A program made the position numbers and the translations under genes. A stretch of 64,000 nucleotides of DNA from Geminicoccaceae bacterium. GTDB taxonomy: Bacteria > Pseudomonadota > Alphaproteobacteria > Geminicoccales > Geminicoccaceae. Positions 8,965 to 18,289 of the stretch are shown here, one piece after another; the stretch's first letter is position 1, and each line of letters starts with the position of its first letter. Under the pieces are notes generated by a model, which did no database searches, was not told the DNA's origin, and saw only the letters and a list, made by a program, of their open reading frames with translations. The stretch is taken from contig JANXAZ010000003.1 in assembly GCA_025062095.1 (NCBI GenBank), forward strand, positions 1 through 64,000, read 5' to 3'.

Positions 8965-9989
8965 GCGAGACCGAACTCCAGCGCCTGTCCGCCTGGCTCG
9001 CGCGCGAACTCGCGGCGGAGCGAGTGACGGTGGCGAATGCGCGCCGTCTCGGAGGCGGCGCGATCCAGGAGAACATCGCGTTGGATCTCGCCGTCGAAGG
9101 CGGGCCGAAGGCCGGTGCGCACGCGCTCGTCCTGCGCCGCGATTCTCCTTCGACCGTGGCCGTGAGCCGACCAAGGCTCGAGGAATACGCGATCCTCGAG
9201 CGGGTCTACCGGGCCGGGGCGACCGTGCCGGCGCCCTTCCTCGCCTGCGCCGACCCCGAGGTGCTCGGCAAGCCGTTTTATCTCGTCGCGCGCGTCGAGG
9301 GCGAGGCGCGCGGGGCGCGCTTGGTCAAAGATCCGCTCGTGCGCGCTCGCGGCGAAGAGCTCGTCGCCCGGCTCGGCCGCGAGCTCGCCACGATCCACGC
9401 CCTCCGACCGCCACTGCCCGATCTGCCGTTCCTGCGCCCCCCCGAAGGCGATCCGGTGCGCGTGCGCATCGCCGAGCTGCGCGCTCACCTCGATGCGCTC
9501 GATGCCGCCGAGCCCGTGCTCGAGTGGGGGTTGCGCTTCGTCGAACGCCGGGCTCCCGAGAGCCGCGAGATCGCCCTGGTCCACGGAGATTTCCGCACCG
9601 GCAACCTCGTGGTCCGCGACGGTCGGCTCGTGGCGGTGTTGGATTGGGAGTTCGCCGGCTTCTCGGATCCGCTCGAGGATCTGGGCTGGATGCTCGCCAA
9701 ATGCTGGCGCTTCGGGGCGATTGAACGCGAATGCGGCGGGCTCGGCTCGCGCGAGGCGTTCTTGCGGTCCTACGAGGAGGCGTCCGGGCGGGTCGTCGAC
9801 CGGCGCGCGGTCCGGTTCTGGGAGCTCGTCGCCACCTTGCGCTGGGCGGTGGTCGCGTTGATGCAGGCGGATCGCCACGCGAGCGGTCGCGAACGCTCGC
9901 TCGAGCTCGCCCTCACCGCGCACATCGTCCCCCGGCTCGAGGCCGATGTCCTCGACTATGTCGCTCTGCTCGAAGAGGCCGAACCGTGA
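8955..9989 (+). CDS. APH-fold acyl-CoA kinase (LvaA-like phosphotransferase)
   Basis: This 344-residue protein has the aminoglycoside-phosphotransferase fold: an N-lobe with RLGGGAIQEN (about 29-38), the catalytic loop LVHGDFRTGN (HGDxxxxN) near residue 213, and the metal-binding DWE about 20 residues on. The GTG start overlaps the end of the dehydrogenase gene by ten bases, so the two are coupled. Proteins of this subfamily beside an ACAD are not antibiotic kinases; they phosphorylate the hydroxyl group of 4-hydroxyacyl-CoA (LvaA, ACAD10/11 N-domain). I infer the same role here. Confidence 0.85.
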   Translation: MALSETELQRLSAWLARELAAERVTVANARRLGGGAIQENIALDLAVEGGPKAGAHALVLRRDSPSTVAVSRPRLEEYAILERVYRAGATVPAPFLACADPEVLGKPFYLVARVEGEARGARLVKDPLVRARGEELVARLGRELATIHALRPPLPDLPFLRPPEGDPVRVRIAELRAHLDALDAAEPVLEWGLRFVERRAPESREIALVHGDFRTGNLVVRDGRLVAVLDWEFAGFSDPLEDLGWMLAKCWRFGAIERECGGLGSREAFLRSYEEASGRVVDRRAVRFWELVATLRWAVVALMQADRHASGRERSLELALTAHIVPRLEADVLDYVALLEEAEP

Positions 9990-10348
9990 GCTTGCCCGCG
10001 GACCTCGTCGATCTTTTGGAGACTGCGCGCGAGCTCTTCCGGGCCCGCCTGCAGCCGGCGGTTCCCGCCGAGTTGCGCTTCGAGGCGGCGATGATCGCCA
10101 ACGCCATGGCGATCGTGGCGCGCGCGGCGGCGGGAAGAGTCCCCGGTGCGGCGGAAACGGAAGGTTTGCGCCGCCTCTATCCCGAGGCCGCGGACGCACC
10201 GGTCGAAACGCTGCGCCGTCGGCTCGTCGCGGATATCCGCGCGGGCCGCATGGATGCGGCCGGATCGCGCTTGGCGGCCTATGTGCTGAGGCCGCGGGTG
10301 AGCGAGCGCTTGGCGCTCTCCGATCCGGAATATCGGACCGGGCTTTGA
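9986..10348 (+). CDS. DUF6285-like small protein (LvaB-like)
   Basis: This 120-residue, mostly helical protein has a central MIANAMAIVARA segment (about 36-47) and a C-terminal tail ending SDPEYRTGL. Its GTG start overlaps the kinase stop (GTGA). Size, position and the ANAMAI segment fit LvaB, the accessory subunit that LvaA needs for phosphorylating 4-hydroxyacyl-CoA in P. putida. The family assignment is from memory of the conserved pattern and gene order, not from a search. Confidence 0.7.
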   Translation: MSLPADLVDLLETARELFRARLQPAVPAELRFEAAMIANAMAIVARAAAGRVPGAAETEGLRRLYPEAADAPVETLRRRLVADIRAGRMDAAGSRLAAYVLRPRVSERLALSDPEYRTGL

Positions 10349-10492
10349 CGTCTCGACCGAGACGGCGCGCGTCCTGGCCCCGCGCGGGCCTACGTGGGAG
10401 CCGCGAGGGGCGGGGCGCGACGCTTTCTTCGCGAGCGGGTCGCAAAAGCGGCTCGCGGGCGAGCCGAAAAGAGCCGGGAGAAGACCGCCGAG

Positions 10493-12955
10493 ATGGCAGG
10501 TTTCGCTCGATCGTGCCCGAGCCGCGGGGGCCGGACGGCGGCCCTCCTCGGCCTTCTGTTGTGCGCGGGCTGCGCTACGCCTCAGCTGCGTTCCGAGATC
10601 GCCGAGACGATCGACAATCTCTCCTTCGCGCCTCCTCCCGCCCGCACCGCTCGGCCGGCCGCCACCGCGCCCGGTGCCGGCGCCGTGGGGGCTCCGCCGG
10701 TTCGGCGGCCCGAGGTCTACTTCGCGCGCGGAGGCCGCGGGCTCCCGAGCGGCGGCGTGTCGGCGCAGCGCAGCTCCGAAGGGGTCGAAGTCGCCTTCGA
10801 CGAGGCCGACGTCAAAGAGGTCGTTCGCGTCGTCGTGGGCGAGATCCTCAAGAAACCTTTCGCCATCGACCCGCGCGTGTCGGGCACGGTCACGCTCTCG
10901 ACCGCGGGTCCGGTGGCCGAGCGCGATCTTCTGCGCGTGCTCGAGACGGCGCTCAGGATGATCGGGGCCGGCCTCGCCGAGACCGACGGAGGTTATCTCG
11001 TGGCCCCGCTCGGGGAGCTCGTGGGCCGCAGCGAGTTCCGACCGCTCGGGGGACGCGAGCCTCCGATCGTCGCTCCCGGGACCGGTGCGACGGTGGTGGC
11101 GCTGCGCCACGTGCCCGCCAATACCGCCGCGCAGTTCGTCCAGCCGCTCCTCAAGCGGCCGGAAGACGTGCGCGTCGATGCCGCCTCGAACCTGATCCTG
11201 TTCACCGGGACGGCGGCCGAGCGCCAGGCCGTGCTCGACACGCTGGCGATCCTCGACGTCGATTGGCTCGCGAACCGCGCCGTGGGCATCTTCCCCCTGC
11301 AGTACGCCACCCCCGAGGCGCTGATCCCCGAACTCGAGGCGCTTTTCGCCGAGCCGCAGCAGCCCGGCAGCGGACTGCGTCCGTCGGTTCAGTTTCTGCC
11401 CGTCGCGCGCCTGAACGCGGTGCTCGCCGTGGCCGCGACCTCCGAGCAGATAGCGGAGATCGAGCGCTGGGTGGCGCGGCTCGACCGCGGCCGCACGGTG
11501 AGCGCTCAGTTCTTCGTCTACGAGCTCGCCCACGCCTCCGCCGAGGAGGCGGCCAAGCTCGTCAACGAGCTGTTCGGCGAGGCGGGTCCGCAGGCCCCGG
11601 CACCGACCGCGGTGCCGCCCTCTCTGCAACGCTTGGGCGCGCCACCGTCGGAGGTCGCTCAGACCGAGGGCGGGCCGCCTCCCACCGGACCCGTCGTGCT
11701 CGCGGCGCAGGCGGCCGCCCCGGGGGCGACCGCTGCAGCCACGCCCGTCAAAGCGGTGGCGAACAAGGCGACCAACGCCGTGGTCGTGCGCGCCACGCCC
11801 GTGATGTGGGAGCTCGTCGAGGCCACCTTGCGCCGGTTGGACGTGGCGCCGCCCCAGGTGCTCATCGAAGCGACGATCGCCGAGGTCTTGCTCAACGATG
11901 CGCTGCGTTACGGCGTGCAGTACTTCATCGAGGCGGGCGCGTGGCGCTTCGGCTACAATTCGACGGTGTCGACGCCGACCGGAACGACGAATTTCCGCAA
12001 CCTCGAGCCCCTGGCGCGCGTGCCCGGCTTCAACTTCATCTTCACGGGCGGCGATGCGAACGTCACGATCGATGCGCTGTCGCAAGTCACCGAGGTGCGG
12101 GTGCTGTCCGCTCCCTCGGTGGTCGTCCGGGACAACGCCGAGGCCGTGCTCACGGTCGGCGACCAGGTCCCCGTGACCACGCGCACGGCGGTGAGCGTGG
12201 AGAACCCGCTGGCCCCGGCGGTGAGCAGCATCGAATATCGCGACACCGGCGTGATCCTCCAAGTCAAGCCGCGCATCAGCGAAACCGGAACGGTGGCACT
12301 CGAGATCACGCAGGAAGTGAGCCGGGTGGTGGACGCGGGTCGGGGCGAGACGGGCGTGCCGACGCCGACGATCCAGCAACGCAAGATCAAGAGCCGGGTC
12401 GAGCTGCTCGACGGCCAGACCGTGGTCTTGGGCGGCCTCATCCAGGAGGGCGAGGAAAAAGGCCGCGACCGGGTCCCGATCCTCGGCGACATCCCCGTCC
12501 TCGGGGCCTTGTTCGGCTCGACCCGGGCATCGAACCAGCGCACCGAGCTCATCGTCTTCATCACCCCGCGGGTGATGCGCAACGCCGAACAGGCGCGCGA
12601 CATCAGCGAGGAGCTCAGGGCGCGGATGCGGGCGCTGCGCGCGCGCACGCTCGGCGGCCTTCCCCCGACCGAGCCCCCGCGGCCACCGGCGCTTCCTTCC
12701 GCGCCGTCCGGCGGATCGGGATCGCCGAGCGCGCCATCGCACCGGATCGCGGGCGAGGAGGCCGGCGCGGTGCCGACACCGTCTCCGACACGCGGGTCCG
12801 CATTCGAGCCCCTGGTACCGCGTCCTCCGGCCGGCGTCGCGGCGGGCGAACCCGTCCCGCTGCCGCGGCCGCGGCCGATCGCCTCGGACGCACCGTCGCC
12901 TCCGCCGCCGCGGCCCGCCGCCGGCGCGGCGGCGATCCGCACGGCGGCGCGGTGA
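10493..12955 (+). CDS. gspD: Type II secretion secretin GspD-like lipoprotein (orphan)
   Basis: This 820-residue outer-membrane secretin has an N-terminal hydrophobic stretch ending LLLCAGC (Cys27 as lipid-modified residue; Cys rather than Leu at -3 is atypical). N0-N3 ring domains follow (about 90-430), with an Ala/Pro-rich insertion (about 365-415), then the secretin domain with VEVRVLSAPS-type strands and VPILGDIPVLGALF near residue 665. A Pro/Ala-rich tail of about 130 residues is unusual and may be an S-domain substitute or flexible. The ATG at 10493 is the start that leaves the signal at the N-terminus. No other gsp gene lies in the window, so its partners must be encoded elsewhere. Confidence 0.88.
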   Translation: MAGFARSCPSRGGRTAALLGLLLCAGCATPQLRSEIAETIDNLSFAPPPARTARPAATAPGAGAVGAPPVRRPEVYFARGGRGLPSGGVSAQRSSEGVEVAFDEADVKEVVRVVVGEILKKPFAIDPRVSGTVTLSTAGPVAERDLLRVLETALRMIGAGLAETDGGYLVAPLGELVGRSEFRPLGGREPPIVAPGTGATVVALRHVPANTAAQFVQPLLKRPEDVRVDAASNLILFTGTAAERQAVLDTLAILDVDWLANRAVGIFPLQYATPEALIPELEALFAEPQQPGSGLRPSVQFLPVARLNAVLAVAATSEQIAEIERWVARLDRGRTVSAQFFVYELAHASAEEAAKLVNELFGEAGPQAPAPTAVPPSLQRLGAPPSEVAQTEGGPPPTGPVVLAAQAAAPGATAAATPVKAVANKATNAVVVRATPVMWELVEATLRRLDVAPPQVLIEATIAEVLLNDALRYGVQYFIEAGAWRFGYNSTVSTPTGTTNFRNLEPLARVPGFNFIFTGGDANVTIDALSQVTEVRVLSAPSVVVRDNAEAVLTVGDQVPVTTRTAVSVENPLAPAVSSIEYRDTGVILQVKPRISETGTVALEITQEVSRVVDAGRGETGVPTPTIQQRKIKSRVELLDGQTVVLGGLIQEGEEKGRDRVPILGDIPVLGALFGSTRASNQRTELIVFITPRVMRNAEQARDISEELRARMRALRARTLGGLPPTEPPRPPALPSAPSGGSGSPSAPSHRIAGEEAGAVPTPSPTRGSAFEPLVPRPPAGVAAGEPVPLPRPRPIASDAPSPPPPRPAAGAAAIRTAAR

Positions 12956-12968
12956 CCGGCTCGGCGGC

Positions 12969-13397
12969 TCAGCTGTGGATGTAGTTCTCGAGCTGTTCGA
13001 TGATCTGGTGCTGTTCGCGGATGATGCTGTTGACGAGGTCGCCGATCGACACGATCCCGACGAGCCGACCGTCTTCGATCACCGGCAAGTGGCGAATGCG
13101 GCGATTGGTCATGATCGCCATGCACTGCTCGGTGGTGTGATCGTAGCCCACCGAAACCAAAGGCGTCGACATCACTTCGCGTACGAGAGTGGTGGGAGAT
13201 GTCTTGCCCTTGAGGTAGACTTTGCGCACGTAATCGCGTTCGCTGAACATGCCGATCGGTCGATCGCCGTCGACCACGACGAGAGCGCCCACGTCCTTTT
13301 CGGCCAGAAGGCGGATCGCGTCGAGTACCGTCTTGTCCGGGTCGATTGTCCATACGGTGTGGCCTTTTTCGGCGAGCAGCTGTTTGACGGTCGTCAT
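12969..13397 (-). CDS. CBS-domain protein
   Basis: This 142-residue cytosolic protein consists of two CBS motifs (about 8-60 and 75-130), seen as DVGALVVVDGDRPIGMFSERDYVRK and RIRHLPVIEDGRLVGIVSIGDLV patterns. CBS pairs bind adenine nucleotides and usually regulate a partner. Stand-alone two-CBS proteins like this are common in alphaproteobacteria and have no assigned partner. The ATG at 13397 was chosen because the longer upstream frame crosses the tRNA-Leu region and is low-complexity. It converges on the secretin gene with only 13 bases between the stops. Confidence 0.9.
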   Translation of the reverse strand: MTTVKQLLAEKGHTVWTIDPDKTVLDAIRLLAEKDVGALVVVDGDRPIGMFSERDYVRKVYLKGKTSPTTLVREVMSTPLVSVGYDHTTEQCMAIMTNRRIRHLPVIEDGRLVGIVSIGDLVNSIIREQHQIIEQLENYIHS

Positions 13398-13575
13398 TCC
13401 CGCCCTCCCTGCGTGTCGCCGGCCGGCCCCGCGTCCGGCCCGCCGGAAATCGTACCCACGATAGCACGCCCTCGAGGCGTTCTCCACCGCCTCGGGACCC
13501 GGCCAGTTGGCAGCGGTCCTCCGCGTGCTATATGCGGATCGGGCCGGCCGCGCGGGAGCCGCGCCCGGTCGCGTG

Positions 13576-13660
13576 GCGGGCGTGGTGGAACCGGTAGACA
13601 CGCGGGATTTAGGTTCCCGTGGCGCGAGCCGTGCGAGTTCGAGTCTCGCCGCCCGCACCA
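13576..13660 (+). tRNA. tRNA-Leu (anticodon TAG)
   Basis: This is a class II tRNA of 85 bases. The acceptor stem GCGGGCG/CGCCCGC is perfect. The anticodon stem CGGGA/TCCCG closes the loop TTTAGGT (anticodon TAG, reads CTA and by wobble other CTN). A long variable arm, the T loop TTCGAGT and an encoded ACCA are present. It lies 54 bases ahead of tig, a position this tRNA often has in alphaproteobacteria. Confidence 0.96.
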
Positions 13661-13714
13661 GGGCGGAACGGAGCAGTACCGACTTCCGAGAGCCAGCGAG
13701 AAGAGACCCGTTCG

Positions 13715-15076
13715 ATGCAGGTGGAGCAGGTCGCGGCCGAGGGGCTCCTTCGGCAGTTCCGAGTCGTCGTGCCGGCGGCGGAGATCGAGGATCGGCTCAC
13801 GAGCCGGCTCGAGGAGCTCCGAGCGCGGGTGCGCGTGCCCGGCTTCCGGCCGGGCAAGGTGCCGCTCAAGCTTCTGCGCGTGCAGTACGGCCGCGGCATT
13901 CTGGGCGAGATCCTGGAGCAGGCGGTCGACGAGGGCACGCGCAAGGCGATCGGCGAGCACGAACTCAAACCGGCTCTTAGGCCCAAGGTCGAGATCACCT
14001 CCTTCGACGAGGGGAAGGACCTCGAATTCGCGCTCCAGATCGAGGTCCTGCCCGAGGTGCCCGCCGTCGACCTCAAGGCGATCGAGATCACCCGACCGGT
14101 GGCGCGCGCGGACGACCGCATGGTCGAAGAAGCCCTCGAGCGGCTGGCGCGCGCGCATCAGAAGTTCCGAGCGCCGAGCGAGCCGCGTCCGGCGCAGGAA
14201 GGCGATCGGGTCACGATCGACTTCGAGGGACGGATCGAGGGGCGGCCGTTCGAGGGCGGCTCGGGCAAGGATCTCGCCCTCGTGCTCGGAGCCGGCGGGA
14301 TCGTCCCGGGCTTCGCGGAGCAGCTCGTCGGTGTTCGCGCCGGCGAGAAGCGCACCATCGCCGTGACCTTCCCGGAGGACTGGCGCGATCCGGCCCTGCG
14401 CGGCAAGAGCGCGACCTTCGCGGTCGAGGTCAAAGCGGTCGAAGAGCCGCAGCCGATCGTCGTCGACGACGCTTTCGCCCGGGAGATGGGCGCGGAGGAT
14501 CTCTCGGATTTGCGCAAGAAGCTGCGCGAGCGGATCGAGGCCGACCTCAAGGCGGCTTCGCGGCTGAAGGCCAAACGGCGGCTGCTCGATCGTCTCGCCC
14601 GCGACTACGTCTTTCCGGTGCCGAAAGGGATGGTCGACCTCGAGTTCGAGGCCATCTGGGAGCAGGTCACGCGCGAGATGAAAGAGCACGGGCTCTCCTT
14701 CGAATCCGAGGGCAAGAGCGAGGAGGAGGCCAAGGCCGAGTATCGGGCGATTGCCGAGCGCCGCGTCCGCTTGGGTCTTCTGCTTTCCGACATCGGCACC
14801 AAGCACGGGATCAAGGTCGAAAGCCACGAATTGCAACAAGCACTTCTGGCGCACGCCCAACGGTTTCCGGGACGCGAGCGCGAGGTCGTCGAGTATTACC
14901 GGTCCAACGCCGCGGCCCTCGACGCCTTGCGGGCGCCTCTGTTCGAGGACAAGGTCGTGGATTTCATCCTCCAGCTCGCGCGGGTCACGGACGTGGTCGT
15001 GACCCCCGAGGAACTCGCGCGCGAGGACGAGGAGGAGCAGGCTCCGGCGGAAGCGGCGAGCGCGGCCGGCGGATGA
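13715..15076 (+). CDS. tig: Trigger factor (ribosome-associated chaperone, peptidyl-prolyl isomerase)
   Basis: The 453-residue protein binds the ribosome exit tunnel and protects nascent chains. Seen: the ribosome-docking signature GFRPGK (43-48) in the N domain, an FKBP-type PPIase domain (about 155-245, with [11 protein letters not shown] and [14 protein letters not shown]), and a long helical C domain with a charged tail. The ATG at 13715 begins MQVEQV, the family start. It heads the tig-clpP-clpX-lon proteostasis series; the next gene begins 37 bases after its stop. Confidence 0.96.
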   Translation: MQVEQVAAEGLLRQFRVVVPAAEIEDRLTSRLEELRARVRVPGFRPGKVPLKLLRVQYGRGILGEILEQAVDEGTRKAIGEHELKPALRPKVEITSFDEGKDLEFALQIEVLPEVPAVDLKAIEITRPVARADDRMVEEALERLARAHQKFRAPSEPRPAQEGDRVTIDFEGRIEGRPFEGGSGKDLALVLGAGGIVPGFAEQLVGVRAGEKRTIAVTFPEDWRDPALRGKSATFAVEVKAVEEPQPIVVDDAFAREMGAEDLSDLRKKLRERIEADLKAASRLKAKRRLLDRLARDYVFPVPKGMVDLEFEAIWEQVTREMKEHGLSFESEGKSEEEAKAEYRAIAERRVRLGLLLSDIGTKHGIKVESHELQQALLAHAQRFPGREREVVEYYRSNAAALDALRAPLFEDKVVDFILQLARVTDVVVTPEELAREDEEEQAPAEAASAAGG

Positions 15077-15113
15077 GGGCTTGGTGCGGAAGCGGTCCAG
15101 CGGGAACGCGGAG

Positions 15114-15728
15114 ATGAGGATCTATTCGCAGCTCGTGCCGATCGTGGTGGAGCAGACGCCACGGGGAGAGCGCGCCTACGACATCTACTCCCGGATGCTC
15201 AAGGAGCGCATCATCTTCCTCTACGGGCCCATCGACGATCACGTGGCGAGCCTGGTCACCGCCCAGCTGTTGTTCCTCGAGGCCGAAAATCCCGACAAGG
15301 ACATCAGCCTTTACATCAACAGCCCGGGCGGCCTCGTAACCGCGGGCCTCGCGATCTACGACACGATGCAATACATCCGCCCGGACGTGGCGACGATCTG
15401 CATCGGCCAGGCGGCTTCGATGGCCTCGCTCCTGCTCGCCGCGGGGACGAAGGGCAAACGCTTCGCTTTGCCGCACGCCCGGATCATGACGCACCAGCCC
15501 TCCGGCGGGTTCCAGGGCCAGGCCACCGACATCGAGATCCACGCGCGCGAGATTCTCTTGATGAAGCAGCGCCTCAACGAGATCTATGTGAAGCACACCG
15601 GCAGGACCTTGCCGGAGGTCGAGGCGCGGATGGAGCGCGACACCTTCATGAGCGCCGAACAGGCCAAGGAGTTCGGCATCGTCGACGCGGTCATCGACAA
15701 GCGCCCGCCCAAGCCGGCGAGGGAGTGA
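15114..15728 (+). CDS. clpP: ATP-dependent Clp protease proteolytic subunit ClpP
   Basis: This 204-residue serine protease assembles into a tetradecamer that degrades substrates delivered by ClpX. The catalytic triad is visible as Ser102 (GQAASMAS), His127 (MTHQPSGG) and Asp176 (ERDTFMS). The handle helix and the N-terminal LVPIVVEQT loop that contacts ClpX are intact. The ATG at 15114 gives the usual length; an earlier TTG at 15081 would add 11 residues. It lies directly after tig and 189 bases before clpX. Confidence 0.96.
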   Translation: MRIYSQLVPIVVEQTPRGERAYDIYSRMLKERIIFLYGPIDDHVASLVTAQLLFLEAENPDKDISLYINSPGGLVTAGLAIYDTMQYIRPDVATICIGQAASMASLLLAAGTKGKRFALPHARIMTHQPSGGFQGQATDIEIHAREILLMKQRLNEIYVKHTGRTLPEVEARMERDTFMSAEQAKEFGIVDAVIDKRPPKPARE

Positions 15729-15858
15729 CGGGGTGCGGGTCCGCCGGATCGCGAGCGACGACCGGCGGGCGTGCCGGCGGCGGTCGAGGCGCGGAGCAGC
15801 GGGACTGCACCGTGGCTGCCACGGAACGGTCACCGCAGCGTGTGCGAGCGGTCACGGG

Positions 15859-15887
15859 TTGAGTCCGCTCCTCGGCGCCGCTACCAT
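15859..15887 (+). promoter_or_regulatory. Candidate promoter for clpX
   Basis: TTGAGT (15859-15864) and TACCAT (15882-15887) are separated by exactly 17 bases and match four of six consensus bases each. Transcription would start about 20 bases before the clpX ATG. This suggests that clpX can be expressed separately from tig-clpP. Confidence 0.4.
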
Positions 15888-15917
15888 CCTTTCGGGACCG
15901 CGTGGGACGAAGGCATG

Positions 15918-17180
15918 ATGTCCAAGGGCAGCGGAGATTCGAAGAACACCCTGTATTGTTCCTTCTGCGGCAAGAGCCAGCACGAGGTCCGCAAGCTCAT
16001 CGCCGGCCCGACGGTGTTCATTTGCGACGAATGCGTCGAGCTGTGCATGGACATCATCCGCGAGGAAAACAAGAGCGCGGTGGCGAAGAGCCGCGCCGGG
16101 GTTCCGACTCCGGCCGAGATCAAGGCGGTTCTCGACGATTACGTGATCGGTCAGGAGCACGCCAAGCGCGTGCTGGCGGTGGCCGTCCACAATCACTACA
16201 AGCGGTTGGCCCACGGCACCAAGGGCGGCGACGTCGAGCTCGCCAAATCGAACATCCTGCTCATCGGGCCCACCGGCTGCGGCAAGACGCTCCTGGCGCA
16301 GACGCTCGCCCGGATCCTCGACGTGCCCTTCACCATGGCCGATGCCACGACCCTGACCGAGGCCGGCTACGTGGGCGAGGACGTCGAGAACATCATCTTG
16401 AAGCTCTTGCAAAACGCCGATTATAACGTCGAGCGAGCGCAGCGCGGCATCGTCTACATCGACGAGGTCGACAAGATCAGCCGCAAGTCCGAGAACCCCT
16501 CGATCACCCGCGACGTCTCGGGCGAAGGTGTGCAGCAGGCGCTGTTGAAGATCATCGAGGGCACGATCGCCAGCGTGCCCCCTCAGGGCGGGCGCAAGCA
16601 CCCGCAGCAGGAGTTCCTGCAGGTCGACACGACCAACATCCTGTTCATCTGCGGGGGCGCCTTCGCCGGTTTGGAGAAGATCATCGCCGCGCGCACTCGG
16701 CAGCGCTCCATGGGCTTCGGGGCCGAGGTGAGCGGCCCCGACGATCGCCGGCCGGGCGAGATCCTCAAGGAGGTCGAGCCCGACGATCTCCTGAAGTTCG
16801 GCTTGATCCCGGAGTTCATCGGGCGCTTGCCGGTGATCGCCGTCCTCCACGACCTCGACATCCCGGCGCTCGTCAAGATCCTCAAGGAGCCCAAGAACGC
16901 TCTCGTCAAACAGTACCAGCGTCTGTTCGAGATGGAGGGCGTCAAGCTCACCTTCACCGAAGACGCCCTGCGCGCCATCGCCGAGCGGGCGGTGCAGCGC
17001 AAGACCGGGGCGCGGGGCCTGCGCTCGATCATGGAAGGGATCCTGTTGGATACCATGTTCGAGCTGCCCTCGCTCGTCGGGGTGAGCGAGGTGGTGGTCA
17101 ACCGCGAGGTCGCCGAAGGGCGCGCCAAGCCGCTGCTCATCTATGCCGAGCAGAAGGCGGGCGTGTCCTCGGCCTCCTGA
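15918..17180 (+). CDS. clpX: ATP-dependent Clp protease ATP-binding subunit ClpX
   Basis: The 420-residue AAA+ unfoldase has an N-terminal zinc domain with four Cys (C14, C17, C36, C39), Walker A GPTGCGKT (117-124), Walker B VYIDEVDK, the substrate pore loop GYVGED, and the ClpP-docking IGF-type loop represented by SMGFGAEV. It unfolds tagged proteins and feeds them to ClpP. Two ATGs stand in tandem (15915 and 15918); the second has the better distance to GGACGAAGG. Confidence 0.97.
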   Translation: MSKGSGDSKNTLYCSFCGKSQHEVRKLIAGPTVFICDECVELCMDIIREENKSAVAKSRAGVPTPAEIKAVLDDYVIGQEHAKRVLAVAVHNHYKRLAHGTKGGDVELAKSNILLIGPTGCGKTLLAQTLARILDVPFTMADATTLTEAGYVGEDVENIILKLLQNADYNVERAQRGIVYIDEVDKISRKSENPSITRDVSGEGVQQALLKIIEGTIASVPPQGGRKHPQQEFLQVDTTNILFICGGAFAGLEKIIAARTRQRSMGFGAEVSGPDDRRPGEILKEVEPDDLLKFGLIPEFIGRLPVIAVLHDLDIPALVKILKEPKNALVKQYQRLFEMEGVKLTFTEDALRAIAERAVQRKTGARGLRSIMEGILLDTMFELPSLVGVSEVVVNREVAEGRAKPLLIYAEQKAGVSSAS

Positions 17181-17216
17181 TCCCCGCGCGCTCCGCGGCG
17201 CGCGCGCGAGCCGCCC

Positions 17217-18179
17217 TTGTTGGCGATCGTCGAGATCGTCGCCGGCATGGTGCTGCTGTTGGGCGGCGGCGAAGCGCTCGTGCGCGGGGCCGTCGCGATC
17301 GCCCGGCGGCTGGGCGTCTCGCCTCTGATCATCGGCCTCACCCTGGTGGGCTACGGCACCTCGACGCCGGAGCTCGTCGCGAGCGTGGAAGCGGCGCTTT
17401 CCGGCGTGCCGCAGATCGCCCTCGGCAACGTCGTCGGCTCCAACATCGCCAACGTCCTCTTGATCCTCGCCCTCGCGGTGTTGATCGCTCCCGTGCGCAT
17501 CGAGCCCAAGGCGTTCCGGCGCGATGCGGTGGCGCTCTCGGTGACCGCGCTTTCCGCTTTCGCCCTCGCGGCGACGGGCGAGATCGGACGGATCGCCGGC
17601 ATCGCGCTCTTGGGCCTGATCGTCCTCTACACGGTGCAGACCTATCGCGCGGAAACCGCGAAGCCCGACGAGTGGGGGGCGATCCTCGTCGCGGAGGGCG
17701 ATCTCAAGGACGGAACGCGGCCGCTGCCCTGGCCCACCGCGGTGCTCTTCGTCCTCGCCGGCATGGCGGGGACGATCGTGGGCGCGGCGCTGTTGATCGA
17801 CGGGGCGGTCGTTGTGGCGCGCGCGCTCGGCGTCGGCGAACTCGTCATCGGGCTCACGCTCGTGGCGGTGGGCACCTCGCTGCCCGAGCTCGCCACGAGC
17901 CTGGTCGCCGCGCTCCGCCGGCAATCCGAACTCGCCTACGGCAACGTGGTCGGCTCCAACGTCTACAATCTCTCGGGCATCCTGGGCACGACCGCGCTCG
18001 TGAGCCCTCTGCCGGTGCCGCCGGAGCTCTCCCGCTTCGATCTCCCGGTCATGCTCCTGGTCACCGCCGCACTCATCCTCTTCGCGCTCACCGGCTATCG
18101 GATCGGGCGGCGGGAGGGGTTGGCGCTGCTCGCGGGCTACGTGCTCTACCTCTGGGCCTTGTTCGGCCGCGGCGCATAA
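17217..18179 (+). CDS. Calcium/sodium antiporter (CaCA family, YrbG-like)
   Basis: The 320-residue inner-membrane protein has two inverted five-helix halves. Each carries an alpha-repeat motif: GYGTSTPELVAS with GNVVGSNIAN in the first, and VAVGTSLPELATS with GNVVGSNVYN in the second. These form the cation site in Ca2+/cation antiporters. The start is TTG at 17217, with no better choice that preserves the first helix. It lies between clpX and lon, which are usually adjacent in alphaproteobacteria, so it looks like an insertion into that block. Confidence 0.9.
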   Translation: MLAIVEIVAGMVLLLGGGEALVRGAVAIARRLGVSPLIIGLTLVGYGTSTPELVASVEAALSGVPQIALGNVVGSNIANVLLILALAVLIAPVRIEPKAFRRDAVALSVTALSAFALAATGEIGRIAGIALLGLIVLYTVQTYRAETAKPDEWGAILVAEGDLKDGTRPLPWPTAVLFVLAGMAGTIVGAALLIDGAVVVARALGVGELVIGLTLVAVGTSLPELATSLVAALRRQSELAYGNVVGSNVYNLSGILGTTALVSPLPVPPELSRFDLPVMLLVTAALILFALTGYRIGRREGLALLAGYVLYLWALFGRGA

Positions 18180-18203
18180 CCTTCGGGTAGAAGCCCGCTC
18201 TTC

Positions 18204-18233
18204 CTTGAAAGCGAGGGCGGCGAGCGCCACCTT
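18204..18233 (+). promoter_or_regulatory. Candidate heat-shock (sigma-32 type) promoter for lon
   Basis: CTTGAAA (18204-18210) is the sigma-32 -35 consensus. After 15 bases comes GCCACCTT (18226-18233), a partial match to CCCCATNT. It is about 57 bases ahead of the lon ATG. Lon genes are classic heat-shock targets, which fits. Confidence 0.4.
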
Positions 18234-18289
18234 GTGCGGCGAGGAGAACCGGGCCGGAGGTCCGGTGACCCCGGCACCAGCGAGGTATC

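Noticed and set aside
8955-9989. Aminoglycoside resistance phosphotransferase
   Set aside because: The fold is APH-like, but the overlap with an ACAD and a DUF6285-like gene points to acyl-CoA phosphorylation and not drug resistance.
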